Assembly: GCF_046250185.1 (NCBI RefSeq) | Contig: NZ_CP176469.1 | Source of the DNA: Litorimonas sp046250185 | Lineage (GTDB): Bacteria > Pseudomonadota > Alphaproteobacteria > Caulobacterales > Maricaulaceae | Length of the DNA: 64,000 nucleotides | Strand: one strand, 5' to 3' | Shown here: positions 35,011-44,400 of the stretch, piece after piece | Numbering within the stretch: position 1 is the first letter of the stretch | Layout: each line of letters begins with the position of its first letter | Notes under the pieces: model-generated | Told to the model about the DNA's origin: nothing | Database searches by the model: none | The model's input: the letters and a program-made list of their open reading frames with translations, nothing else | Program-made: the position numbers and the translations under genes

Positions 35011-36828
35011 TTACCGCTTTGAGCGCCCGAAGCGCTTCGCTTTTTTTGCCGTGTTTTTAGGCGCAGACGGCCCGCCGCCGCGGGTTTGACGCGGGACATT
35101 TACGACAAAACGCGCGCCTACAACTTTGCCCTCGTCAGATATACGGTTTTCAGCATAAATGAGGCCTTTATGCGCAGTTATAATCTGGCGACAAATCGCA
35201 AGACCTAAGCCCGAATGAGAGCCAAATTGTGCGCCTTTTGGGCGTTGTGTGTAAAACCTGTCAAAAACTGTTTCTTCATTCCCCTCTGGGATGCCTGGCC
35301 CCTGATCCTCGACAATGATGAAAACACGACCATCCGTTGTTTTCGCACCAATCCCGACAATGCCGGTTGGCGGTGAGAAGGTAAGCGCATTATCGATCAA
35401 ATTGCGTAAGACTTGCGCGAAGGGCGTCTCAAAGGCGCGAATAAAGACGGGGTCGTCGTCGGGCAGCTTGGAGTAATTCACAACGCTTGGCCCTTCGCCA
35501 CTGCGCGTTTGGCTATAGAATTCTGTGATATTTCGAATAATCTCACTAACGTCCAATGTCTGCGCCGTCTCTCGCGCGAGGTTTGCGTCGACTTTTGAGG
35601 CTTTAGAAATATCCGAAATCAGGCGATCCATCCGGCCCACATCTTGTTGAATAATATCAATCAGCTTGGCCCGTTGCTCGTCAGTTTTCGCGACGCGCAA
35701 AGTATCGGACGCCGAACGCAGGCTGGTCAGTGGGTTCTTGATTTCATGCGCTACATCGGCGGCAAAATCTGCAATATCGTCAATGCGCGTGTAGAGCCCC
35801 TGAGTCATTTCTCTCATCACAGTGGACAAGTCACCGATTTCATCCCGACGGGAAGACAAGTCTGGGATAGCGTCACGCTTCTCCGAACTGCGCGTCACAA
35901 TCTCCGCCGCCCTGGCAAGGTGGCGCATGGGAAGGGTAATAAACAAAGTCAGCGCCATGGATGACAGCAGCGTTGCGATAAAAGCAAGCGTGATGATTGG
36001 CGCCAGCGCACGGCGCTCCGCACTGACAATACTTGCGACATCATTACTCTCGACTGTCACAACGCCCAATACTTGCTGCACGCGTTTGACGGGCAGAGAT
36101 ACTGTCACAATCAGGTTGTCATCGGCGTCATAACGCGGCCCCTCAGCAGGTTCACCCGCCAGAGCTTTATCCACATCCAGCTTTAAATCACGCCGCCAAG
36201 CATCGCGGCGATGCTTTCGCCAAGGTAAATTAAAGGCGGCCTTTGACATCCAACTCCGGACCCTCTCCTGCCAGACATCTTGCCAGCGCGGATCGGGCTG
36301 CTCTGTAATAATCGGATCCAGCGTCGACATAGAGATTGTATCGTCGAGCGCCTCCGTATCCAAAGCGACTTGTCCAGCATCATCATGGAGGCGCACACGC
36401 CAACCCTCTGGCACATTGACACCGCGTAGGACTTGCCGTGCACCCTCCAAATCAAGCTCTGCCGCGCCGCCATATCCTGTGGCCTGCTCGCTGATGACCG
36501 TTGTGATCGTCGCGGCCAGCGAGCGCAGATTGTCGACTTTCGCCTCGATCAACCCGCTTTCAAAGCGGTTCATCGCCAAAGCTCCAAAAACGAGGATCAT
36601 CAAGCCAATGATGTTAGAGAAGAAAATATTGCGGGTCAGGCGCGAGGTCAGTAGTGACCGACGCGGGCCGCGACGTCTATCGCGTATCTTGGTCCGCGTG
36701 CGCTCTGACGGTGATACATCACTATTTTTATTGCCCGAGACGGCGACCGTCTCGGCTTTTTTATGCATCCTAAGTTTCGATCTGAGGGAGACCGACTTAG
36801 GCTTCTTTATATTTGTATCCGACGCCAT
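35011..36828 (-). CDS. chvG: Sensor histidine kinase ChvG (ExoS-like)
   Basis: The ~605-residue inner-membrane kinase senses acid or envelope stress and phosphorylates ChvI. After a basic cytoplasmic start come a first membrane helix (NIIGLMILVFGALAM), a periplasmic stimulus-sensing domain, a second helix (LAFIATLLSSMALTLFITL), HAMP, the H box with H361 (DFAADVAHEIKNPLTSLRSA) and a GHKL domain (DNALTF, EDQGPGIP, SGLGLAICRQI). I use the ATG at 36828, which overlaps the chvI end by 32 bases; a start at 36768 is possible. The basic C-terminal tail is unusual. Confidence 0.92.
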   Translation of the reverse strand: MASDTNIKKPKSVSLRSKLRMHKKAETVAVSGNKNSDVSPSERTRTKIRDRRRGPRRSLLTSRLTRNIFFSNIIGLMILVFGALAMNRFESGLIEAKVDNLRSLAATITTVISEQATGYGGAAELDLEGARQVLRGVNVPEGWRVRLHDDAGQVALDTEALDDTISMSTLDPIITEQPDPRWQDVWQERVRSWMSKAAFNLPWRKHRRDAWRRDLKLDVDKALAGEPAEGPRYDADDNLIVTVSLPVKRVQQVLGVVTVESNDVASIVSAERRALAPIITLAFIATLLSSMALTLFITLPMRHLARAAEIVTRSSEKRDAIPDLSSRRDEIGDLSTVMREMTQGLYTRIDDIADFAADVAHEIKNPLTSLRSASDTLRVAKTDEQRAKLIDIIQQDVGRMDRLISDISKASKVDANLARETAQTLDVSEIIRNITEFYSQTRSGEGPSVVNYSKLPDDDPVFIRAFETPFAQVLRNLIDNALTFSPPTGIVGIGAKTTDGRVFIIVEDQGPGIPEGNEETVFDRFYTQRPKGAQFGSHSGLGLAICRQIITAHKGLIYAENRISDEGKVVGARFVVNVPRQTRGGGPSAPKNTAKKAKRFGRSKR

Positions 36829-37501
36829 ATAACGTCTCAATACCATCGAAGGTCTTATCCGTCTTGCGGAATTTTTTACGGAGGCGTTTTATATGGCTAT
36901 CGATCGTGCGGTCATCGACATAAACTTGATCATCATAGGCCGCATCCATCAACTGATCACGCGATTTGACGTAGCCCGGCCGCTTGGCGAGGCTTTCAAG
37001 AATAAGAAATTCTGTGACGGTCAAGCGCACGGGTTCTCCATTCCACGAACACGCGTGACGATTAGGATCGAGCAGCAACTTGCCGCGGCGAATGACTTTG
37101 TCGTCACCTTCCTGCGGCACAGGCATTTCGATCGACGTCAACGAGGCACGGCGCAACACAGCCTTGATCCGCTCTCCCAGCAAGCGCTGGCTAAAGGGTT
37201 TGGTGATATAATCATCAGCCCCCATATTAAAGCCGATGGCTTCGTCAAATTCATCGTCCTTGGACGTGAGAAAGATCACGGGCAGATTAGACGTCTGGCG
37301 AAGGCGGCGGAGTAATTCCAGCCCGTCCATGCGCGGCATTTTCACGTCAAAAACAGCTAAATCAGGCGGCGACGCTTTCAGCGCTTCAAGCGCCGAGACA
37401 CCGTCGTGAAACTTACGAACTTCATATCCTTCGCTCTCCAGGAACATAGACACGGATGTCAGGATATTCTCATCATCGTCGACAAGGTAAATTTTAGCCA
37501 T
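36797..37501 (-). CDS. chvI: Response regulator ChvI (OmpR family)
   Basis: The 234-residue regulator has a receiver domain with the acidic pocket DDD (8-10) and phosphorylated D52 (LAVFDVKMPRMDG), then a winged-helix DNA-binding domain ending FDGIETLYGVGYKYKEA. The start at ATG 37499-37501 (MAKIYLVDDDENIL) has GGAG nearby; a longer upstream frame lacks family similarity. It heads chvI-chvG-EIIA-HPr-lipoprotein. ChvI controls envelope and outer-membrane genes in relatives. Confidence 0.95.
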   Translation of the reverse strand: MAKIYLVDDDENILTSVSMFLESEGYEVRKFHDGVSALEALKASPPDLAVFDVKMPRMDGLELLRRLRQTSNLPVIFLTSKDDEFDEAIGFNMGADDYITKPFSQRLLGERIKAVLRRASLTSIEMPVPQEGDDKVIRRGKLLLDPNRHACSWNGEPVRLTVTEFLILESLAKRPGYVKSRDQLMDAAYDDQVYVDDRTIDSHIKRLRKKFRKTDKTFDGIETLYGVGYKYKEA

Positions 37502-37738
37502 GGATTTGTCTCCAGCCCGGCGCGGTGAATAAGCACGTTCCTTTACTAAACTCATTTCATACATAGTCTCAACCCTTTCTCTTTGATCTTAAGAATAGGG
37601 ATAACAGGGCATTATGGCGGCTCGTGGGCGGAAAACTGCCTTAGTTTCGGCGGATTGCCCTTGCCCCTTGCCACAGTCCTGCCTAAATGAGCGTCATGCC
37701 AGATATCTAAATTGCGGCCTAACTGAAAGAGACACTTC

Positions 37739-38041
37739 ATGAATTTGCTACAATCAATTTTGGTTTATTTTGTCAGCCCGCTGATCAGCCTTCTGATCCT
37801 CATCATGTTTATCTACATGGTGTTTAGCTGGCTGATCGCATTTAACGTCGTGAACCTACGCAATCCGATGATGGCGCAAATTTACGGCCTCGTTGAGCGC
37901 ATTGTTGAGCCCATTTTGCGTCCGCTTCGTCGCGTTATCCCGCCAATGGGCGGCTTGGACTTGGCGTTTCTAGTGGCGATTTTGGGGCTTTACTGGATTC
38001 AAGGCTACCTGATCCCCGCTGCGATCAATCTGGTAGGCTAG
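37739..38041 (+). CDS. YggT family integral membrane protein
   Basis: The 100-residue protein has the YggT fold with two hydrophobic segments (LISLLILIMFIYMVFSWLIA and LAFLVAILGLYWIQGYLI) around the conserved VEPILRPLRRVIPPMGGLDL segment. Homologues are linked to osmotic or ionic stress resistance, potassium, and, in some bacteria and plastids, to membrane biogenesis or cytochrome maturation; the exact role is unclear. It lies divergent to chvI and 132 bases upstream of ccmF. Confidence 0.88.
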   Translation: MNLLQSILVYFVSPLISLLILIMFIYMVFSWLIAFNVVNLRNPMMAQIYGLVERIVEPILRPLRRVIPPMGGLDLAFLVAILGLYWIQGYLIPAAINLVG

Positions 38042-38173
38042 CCTATGCTTCGCAGAGGGTGAACTGCGCCATAGCGGCCTTCAATTCTTGCTATCACAAA
38101 TATATATGCAAATTGAAGGATATGCCACACCCCGTCAGATTGCATCAAATATCAACTGTGGTATGGCAGCGTT

Positions 38174-40078
38174 ATGATCGCCGAACTCGGACATTTTGTA
38201 TTGATCCTCGCCCTGATCGTGGCCGTGGCGCAATCGATTTTACCTGCAATCGGCGTGCGGCGAGATAATGACGCGCTGATGAATTTCGGCACCAACGCCG
38301 CCAAGATTCAAGGCGCCCTTCTGCTGCTTTCATTTTTCTTGCTGACTCTCGTATTTGTGGCCAGTGACTTCTCTGTCAAACTCGCCGCAGGGCACAGCCA
38401 TACGGCCAAGCCGCTACTTTATAAAATCACTGGCGTGTGGGGGAATCACGAAGGATCAATCCTGCTTTGGATGGTGATGCTCGCGGGATTTGGCGCAGCT
38501 TTTGCGATGCGCTCTGCCAAACTGCCAGCGAAGTTCCGCGCAATGACCTTGTCTGTACAAGCCATGATCGGCGTTGGCTTTCTCAGCTTTATCCTATTCA
38601 CGTCCAACCCGTTTGATCGCCTTAACCCCGTGCCGCTGGACGGTAACGGGCTGAACCCGTTACTCCAAGACCCTGGCCTCGCGATCCACCCGCCGCTTTT
38701 ATACCTAGGCTATGTCGGGTTTTCGCTGGCGTTTTCGATGTCGATTGCGGCGCTTGTGCTGGGCAAGGTCGATAAGGATTGGGCGGCTTGGTTGCGGCCT
38801 TGGACTCTCATCGCATGGAGCTTCCTCACACTCGGCATCACAATCGGTTCCATCTGGGCCTATTACGAACTTGGCTGGGGCGGCTGGTGGATGTGGGACC
38901 CTGTCGAGAACGTCTCCTTTATGCCGTGGTTGATCGGAACAGCCCTTATCCATTCCATTATGGTGCTAGAGCGACGACCCAGTTTGGCCCATTGGACAGT
39001 GCTGCTCGCAATCACCGCCTTCTCGCTTTCGCTCATTGGCACATTTGTGGTTCGGTCTGGCATTTTGGTGAGCGTTCATGCGTTTGCTGTTGACCCGGAA
39101 CGCGGCGTAGTGTTGCTCGCGCTCCTGGGAATTGCCACGGGCGGCGCATTACTGCTCTATGGTTTGCGAGCAAAAACGCTTTTTTCTACGAGTGAGTTTG
39201 ATCGTCTATCCCGCGATGGCGGCTTAGTCCTCAATAATATCCTACTCGCCACGGCCACGCTGACAGTCTTCTTGGGTACATTTTATCCCGTCATCATTGA
39301 TGCAATCCGTCGCGAGAAAATCAGTGTTGGGGCGCCCTATTTCGATTTAACTTTCGCACCAATAATGAGCGTATTGATTATCTTCATGGGGGCCGCGCCT
39401 TTGCTCAAGTGGAACCGTGGAGCATTGTCGGATATGAAGCTCTTAAAGTTTGTCGCCCCCGCCCTGATCACAATCGGCCTCGCGCTATATTTTATCAAAG
39501 ACTCGCTCGGCTATCTTGGCCTCGCCCTCGCAGCCTATCTGGCTATTGGAGCCGTCTTGGCAATGGGCAAGCGCGCGCAATGGAAGTGGGCACTGCTACG
39601 TCAGCAGCCCATGAACCGCTGGGGCTTTTTCTTTGGCCATTTCGGGGTCGCAATTTTTACCGTGGGCGCCGTGACAATGTCAGTTTGGGCCGATGATACG
39701 ATCGGGCGCTTAAAACAAAACGAGTCGATGCAGGTCGCGGGCTACACCTTTACGCTGGGTCAGCCAAAAGGCGGGCGAGAACAAAATTACGAATTTCTCC
39801 GCGCCCCTGTGACGATCACGAAGAACGGACGAGAGATCAAAACACTGACGACAGCACAGCGCTTTTATCCCGTCCGCAATATGGTTACAACCGAAGCTGG
39901 TTTTCACTTTAGCCCCGTCCACACCCTCTTTGTCGGCATTGGCGAAGGCACGCCAGATAATGGCTATATTATTCGCGCGAATTATCAGCCGCTTGTAACT
40001 TGGATATGGCTAGGCGCATTTCTCATGGCGCTGGGCGGTTTCTTGTCTATTGGAAGACGGCGGGTAGACGTGTCATGA
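38174..40078 (+). CDS. ccmF: Cytochrome c-type heme lyase subunit CcmF
   Basis: The 634-residue membrane protein attaches heme to apocytochrome c together with CcmH and CcmI. About 14 or 15 membrane segments are visible. The WWD heme-handling motif is WGGWWMWDPVENVSFMPW near residues 232-249, with conserved His residues in the flanking loops (KITGVWGNHEGS; AIHPPLLYLGY). Length is typical. ccmE, which usually comes just before, is not upstream here. It overlaps ccmG by four bases. Confidence 0.96.
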   Translation: MIAELGHFVLILALIVAVAQSILPAIGVRRDNDALMNFGTNAAKIQGALLLLSFFLLTLVFVASDFSVKLAAGHSHTAKPLLYKITGVWGNHEGSILLWMVMLAGFGAAFAMRSAKLPAKFRAMTLSVQAMIGVGFLSFILFTSNPFDRLNPVPLDGNGLNPLLQDPGLAIHPPLLYLGYVGFSLAFSMSIAALVLGKVDKDWAAWLRPWTLIAWSFLTLGITIGSIWAYYELGWGGWWMWDPVENVSFMPWLIGTALIHSIMVLERRPSLAHWTVLLAITAFSLSLIGTFVVRSGILVSVHAFAVDPERGVVLLALLGIATGGALLLYGLRAKTLFSTSEFDRLSRDGGLVLNNILLATATLTVFLGTFYPVIIDAIRREKISVGAPYFDLTFAPIMSVLIIFMGAAPLLKWNRGALSDMKLLKFVAPALITIGLALYFIKDSLGYLGLALAAYLAIGAVLAMGKRAQWKWALLRQQPMNRWGFFFGHFGVAIFTVGAVTMSVWADDTIGRLKQNESMQVAGYTFTLGQPKGGREQNYEFLRAPVTITKNGREIKTLTTAQRFYPVRNMVTTEAGFHFSPVHTLFVGIGEGTPDNGYIIRANYQPLVTWIWLGAFLMALGGFLSIGRRRVDVS

Positions 40079-40602
40079 AACGGTTTGCCCCCCTGATCCT
40101 GTTCGTTCTTTTGGGCATTGCGTTTGCCTTCGCGCTTACACGTGATCCACGCAAACTCGACAGCGTTATCATTGATCAGCCCTTCCCCGACTTCTCCCTA
40201 AGCGAGTTATATGACCCTGACGCCGTTCTGACCGAAAGCTTGCTCCAAGGGCAAGTCAGCGTGATTAATGTATTCGGGTCATGGTGTGTCGCCTGCAGCG
40301 TCGAACACCCCATATTGATGGACATTGCTCGCGAAGACCGCGTCAACATGATCGGGATTAACTGGCGGGACGAGCGCGCAAAAGGTCAGGCATGGCTGGC
40401 AGAGCGCGGCGATCCCTATAATATCATAATCTTTGATCCCGAATCCGTTTTGGCGATCCCCCTTGGTGTCGTGGGGGCACCAGAAACTTTCATCACAGAC
40501 GCCTCTGGCCGAATCCGCTATAAACATATCGGCCCGATTGATAGGGTTGACTGGGAGAACACATTCAAGCCGTTAATTGCAAAGCTGGAGGCTGAAGGGT
40601 GA
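40075..40602 (+). CDS. ccmG: Periplasmic thiol:disulfide oxidoreductase CcmG/DsbE
   Basis: The 175-residue protein has an N-terminal anchor helix (FAPLILFVLLGIAFAFAL) and a thioredoxin fold with active site WCVAC around residues 70-74, in the periplasm. It reduces apocytochrome c cysteines before heme attachment. The GVVGAPETFITDASGRIRYK segment holds the cis-Pro and the acidic CcmG groove. The start ATG shares bases with the ccmF stop (ATGA), so I reject the longer frame that begins inside ccmF. Confidence 0.95.
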   Translation: MKRFAPLILFVLLGIAFAFALTRDPRKLDSVIIDQPFPDFSLSELYDPDAVLTESLLQGQVSVINVFGSWCVACSVEHPILMDIAREDRVNMIGINWRDERAKGQAWLAERGDPYNIIIFDPESVLAIPLGVVGAPETFITDASGRIRYKHIGPIDRVDWENTFKPLIAKLEAEG

Positions 40603-40961
40603 AATATCTAATCATTGCATTTTTCCTGTTTACCGCGCCCGCTTTTGCGCAAGATAGTGATCTGGAAACACGGGCGAAAGACGTTGGCCACGCCTTACGT
40701 TGCGTTGTCTGTCAAAATCAAAGCATCGAAGAAAGCGACGCACTATTGGCCGCAGATATGCGCAAGCTCGTGCGGGAACGGTTGAGCGCGGGCGATAGCG
40801 AAGCCGAAGTTATTGATTACATGCAGGAACGCTATGGTGATTACGTCCTTCTTAAACCGCCCGTTCAAGGCAATACATACGCGCTCTGGTTTCTGCCCTT
40901 CCTCGTCATGGTCGGCGGTTTAATTTGGTTTATGGTGAGCGGGAAACGGCGAGCGTCATGA
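40599..40961 (+). CDS. ccmH: Cytochrome c maturation protein CcmH
   Basis: The 120-residue protein has a cleavable signal peptide (ends APAFAQ), the redox motif LRCVVCQNQSIEESDA with C35 and C38, and a C-terminal membrane helix (ALWFLPFLVMVGGLIWFMV). It passes electrons to apocytochrome c in the heme lyase complex. The start is GTG, overlapping the ccmG stop (GTGA). This is the short CcmH (CycL) form, with the CcmI part encoded separately. Confidence 0.95.
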   Translation: MKYLIIAFFLFTAPAFAQDSDLETRAKDVGHALRCVVCQNQSIEESDALLAADMRKLVRERLSAGDSEAEVIDYMQERYGDYVLLKPPVQGNTYALWFLPFLVMVGGLIWFMVSGKRRAS

Positions 40962-41407
40962 TGATTTGGCTGATTGCGTTAATTTTGGCGGTACTCACAG
41001 CGTTATTGCTCGTGCGTCCCTTGCTGCCAGCGAAAACGCAAACGGCGAAAACATTGGTCAGTGTTTTCATGCTTCTATTTGTTGGTGCGGCCATCGGCAT
41101 TTATGCCCGCATAGGCTCTCCCTCGCTCAGCGATCCAGCGAATTTACAAACAGCGTCTACGCCCGAAGCCCCAGATATTTCGGCTATGGTCGAGGGTCTC
41201 GCTTTGCGACTGGCTGATAATCCCGATGACCCCGAAGGATGGACACGCCTCATCCGGTCTCGTATCGTTTTGGGTGATTTCGAAGGTTTGATACGCGAAC
41301 ACCAGCAGATGCGAAATGTCTATAAAGATCGCCCCGAAGTCATCACAAAAATTTCAGAAGAGAGCGGATTCAATGCGCTGTCGCAGGAATTACTCACCGA
41401 AGAGTAA
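40958..41407 (+). CDS. ccmI: Short CcmI-like cytochrome c biogenesis protein
   Basis: The 149-residue protein starts MMIWLIALILAVLTALLLVR and has a second membrane helix (TLVSVFMLLFVGAAIGIYAR), then a single TPR-like segment LADNPDDPEGWTRLIRSRIV typical of CcmI. Full CcmI/CycH proteins carry several TPR repeats and a C-terminal domain for apocytochrome binding, and are about 400 residues, so most of the periplasmic part is absent. It starts inside the ccmH stop (ATGA). The reading frame ends cleanly; no remnant follows, as tamB converges nine bases away. Confidence 0.85.
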   Translation: MMIWLIALILAVLTALLLVRPLLPAKTQTAKTLVSVFMLLFVGAAIGIYARIGSPSLSDPANLQTASTPEAPDISAMVEGLALRLADNPDDPEGWTRLIRSRIVLGDFEGLIREHQQMRNVYKDRPEVITKISEESGFNALSQELLTEE

Positions 41408-41416
41408 GGCCACATC

Positions 41417-44400
41417 TTAAAAATCTTTTTTGTAACTTAGCGATAGGCTCTGCTCGTTATCGGCTTGAAGTTTGGATCGCAAGGACAAGTTCTCGCGAAG
41501 TTCCCAATCGATTATTGCGCCGGTCTGACCCTCACCTGCACCAGAGAAAACCCGCAAATAAACATTGTTGGCCAAGTAGCGTCCGCCGACAATCTGCGCG
41601 GACCCGTCTTCACTCACGCCCACGGATAATTGCGCAACGCCGAGGGAATCGCGCAGCCCGCCCATGAGGTCAAACCCGACACCATCGCCAGAGAACTGCG
41701 CTAAGGCACCTGCTAGCTGTGCGGCCTCAATCGTAGACAACTCCGTGGCGGAGCGCCCGAATAGCAATGCTGATAGTATTTCGTCGTCAGGCCGCTCAGG
41801 CGTGCTGGACAGCTCTATTTCTGGCGTCCCGACTGTGCCGCTAATATCGACGGATGCAGATAAATTTGTCGCCTTAGTCGTCGCCTTGAGGGAGATGCGC
41901 GCCTGGTCAACTGGACCGTCAAAAATCACAGACCCTTCATTAAAATTAAGCGTTTTGCCCGCCAAGCGGTAACCCCCTCGTATAACGTCAGCCCGACCTT
42001 TAATCTCTGGATTATCAACCGTGCCTTTGATGGCTGCGTTCACAGATAATTCGACATCAAGCCCGCGACTGCGAACAAAAACTTCGCGTGGCGCATCAAT
42101 TTTTATATAGAGATTAATGGGCAGGATAGGTCGAGGGTCTGGTGCCTCTTCCGTCTTGCCGGGTTTATTAATTTCTTCGACGTCAATTTCAATCACACTT
42201 GTGCCACCGCGGGCGAATTGCTTTACTTCGGCTTTGAGGATTTTCACATTGCCCGTAAGTGAGGCCTTTTTGGGCAGGCTCTCATAGGTCACGTCACCGC
42301 TCACACGCGCCAGAAAATCCCGACGGTCTAGCGCATAGAATTGCTGTGTTGTTATGGTGAGCTTCCCCAATGGGCGACCAAATTCGCCTAGCGTGAACTG
42401 TCCTTGCCCCGTTATATTGCCGCCTTGATTGTCCGTGAAATAGACATCAGAAACTGAGAGATTTTGGTTGTTAAATTGTGCCGTAAAGCGCCCCTCGCGA
42501 ATTTGCGTGCCCAGGACTAATGCTTCGAAAGCCATATCTGAGCCGCGTGCCTGGCCAGAGACTCGCGGTTCAGACAAGGTGCCTGCAATATTAACTGACG
42601 CATTTAATTGCCCTTCGGGATCAGTTTCGCTGGGCACCATCAAGCCCAAAACAGAGCCAGCTGGCCCTGCGAGACTAAAGCCGCCCGACAGAGGGGCTGT
42701 CATATTTAGACTTAGAGCGACAAGGCTGTCCCCTGTCTGAAGCGGCACTGATAAGTTACCAGATGCGTTTAATCCCGATGTCGCACTACTGCGCAATGTA
42801 AAGTCAGCAGAATTGGGTTTTAGATCAGTGAGCACATTCAAATTGATGCCGCTTCCCTCTTCCATACCAAATCCTCGCCAATCAGTTGCGGTGATAGTCC
42901 CGCTGCCCTGAGGGCGACCATTTTTGGCTCCAATATCTAGTGCGATATTTAATCGTCCCCGAGAGTCGGCCAGATTTCCCGGGAGTGGCAGGATAGAGAT
43001 CGGCAAATTATTAGCGTCAACACTGAGTGCTTCTTCACCCCCAGGCGAACGACGATAAGAGAGGTCAACGGGTTGTTCCGCAATTAATAAAGGTGCAGTC
43101 GCGCTAACATTCCCAGCATCAACAGACAGACGCGACGGCGCGCGGCTCGCAAATTGTAGTGTCCCATATCGTCCCTCGGGAGACAAACTTATCACAAGCT
43201 CGTCACCCGTTTTGCGCGAAACACTAAGCGGTGCAGCAAAAGCAATCGGACGTGCCAAAGCATCATCCGTGCGGCGACCTTTTAGTTCGATTTTACCAGC
43301 AAGGCTCGCGAATGTGCCCGAAGCCTGCGCGACAAAGTTATCTAATTCAATATTATTGTAAGCAATATTTTTGGCAGATACATCTAATTCTATACCCTGT
43401 TCTCCTTTGCCCTTGGGCGTGAGAACTAACTTTGCACGAGCGGCGTCATCATTGACTTTTGGAATGTCCAAAGACAGGTTTCCGTCAATGAGCTTTGACG
43501 GCAAGAGAGTGAATTCCCCAGACGCAGACACATTCCCTACGGATAGCGCGATATCATTTGCTATGATGTTATCACCGCGCGACGCAAATTGTGTTGATGC
43601 AGATATTGAACCGTATTCGCTGTTCGCCGTGAACTCGGCGGGGCCTTTGGGTTGGGTGAAAATGTCTCGGACCTCGACCTTGAGAGTATTATCAGACAAC
43701 ACAATATTACCAGCCTCGATCGACGATGCCGTAGCCTGTAAGCGCAAATTAGGGTCGTCTCGCGTGCCAGTTACGCGCATGGTCACATCAGCTTGATCGC
43801 CTAAATTAACAGATTGGTACGTAAAGGCCGTCGTGGTTGTAGCCTCGGCGCTAATGTCCAAACGATCTGTGATCCGACCCTCTGCAACACCCGAAATACT
43901 ATCACCAGTCACGCGTGCCTCAGTGATCACAACCCCTCCTTCGATAGGCTGCATGCGCGTATTGAAGCGAATGGCGCTGCCAATTAAATCCTGCAAGGGC
44001 GCTTGGAGAGCCGTGCTTGGCACATATGTTCCTGATGTCGTTAAAGCGGGTGAAGTGTCCGCGCCTTTTATCACTGTATATTCAGCATCTAACTTGCCCG
44101 CAGGGACCGCCCCCAGAGAGCGGACTGGAACATCGACACGGCCCTTTAGGTTAAATGTCACTGCCTGCACATTGGCGGAACCTTGCGTTGAAAAAGACGC
44201 ATTATTCGAAACGATTTTGCTAGGCTGGAGCTGTAAAATCTGTGTTGCTGTATTGTAAGAACCCTTTGTTTTGAGCGTCGCGTTTTGGCCTATCTTAATC
44301 GGCAGTTCTTGTCGGATTGCAAGAGTTTTGCCTTCGACATCTAATTCAAACGCATATTGGTTCGAACTCGCTTGTGTTAGGATAACGGGGCCGGAAATAG

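Noticed and set aside
37596..37613. TAGGGATAACAGGG followed by CATT, 16 of 18 matches to the I-SceI site
   Set aside because: It is not the full recognition site, there is no intron or homing endonuclease nearby, and a chance match in a promoter gap is the simplest explanation.
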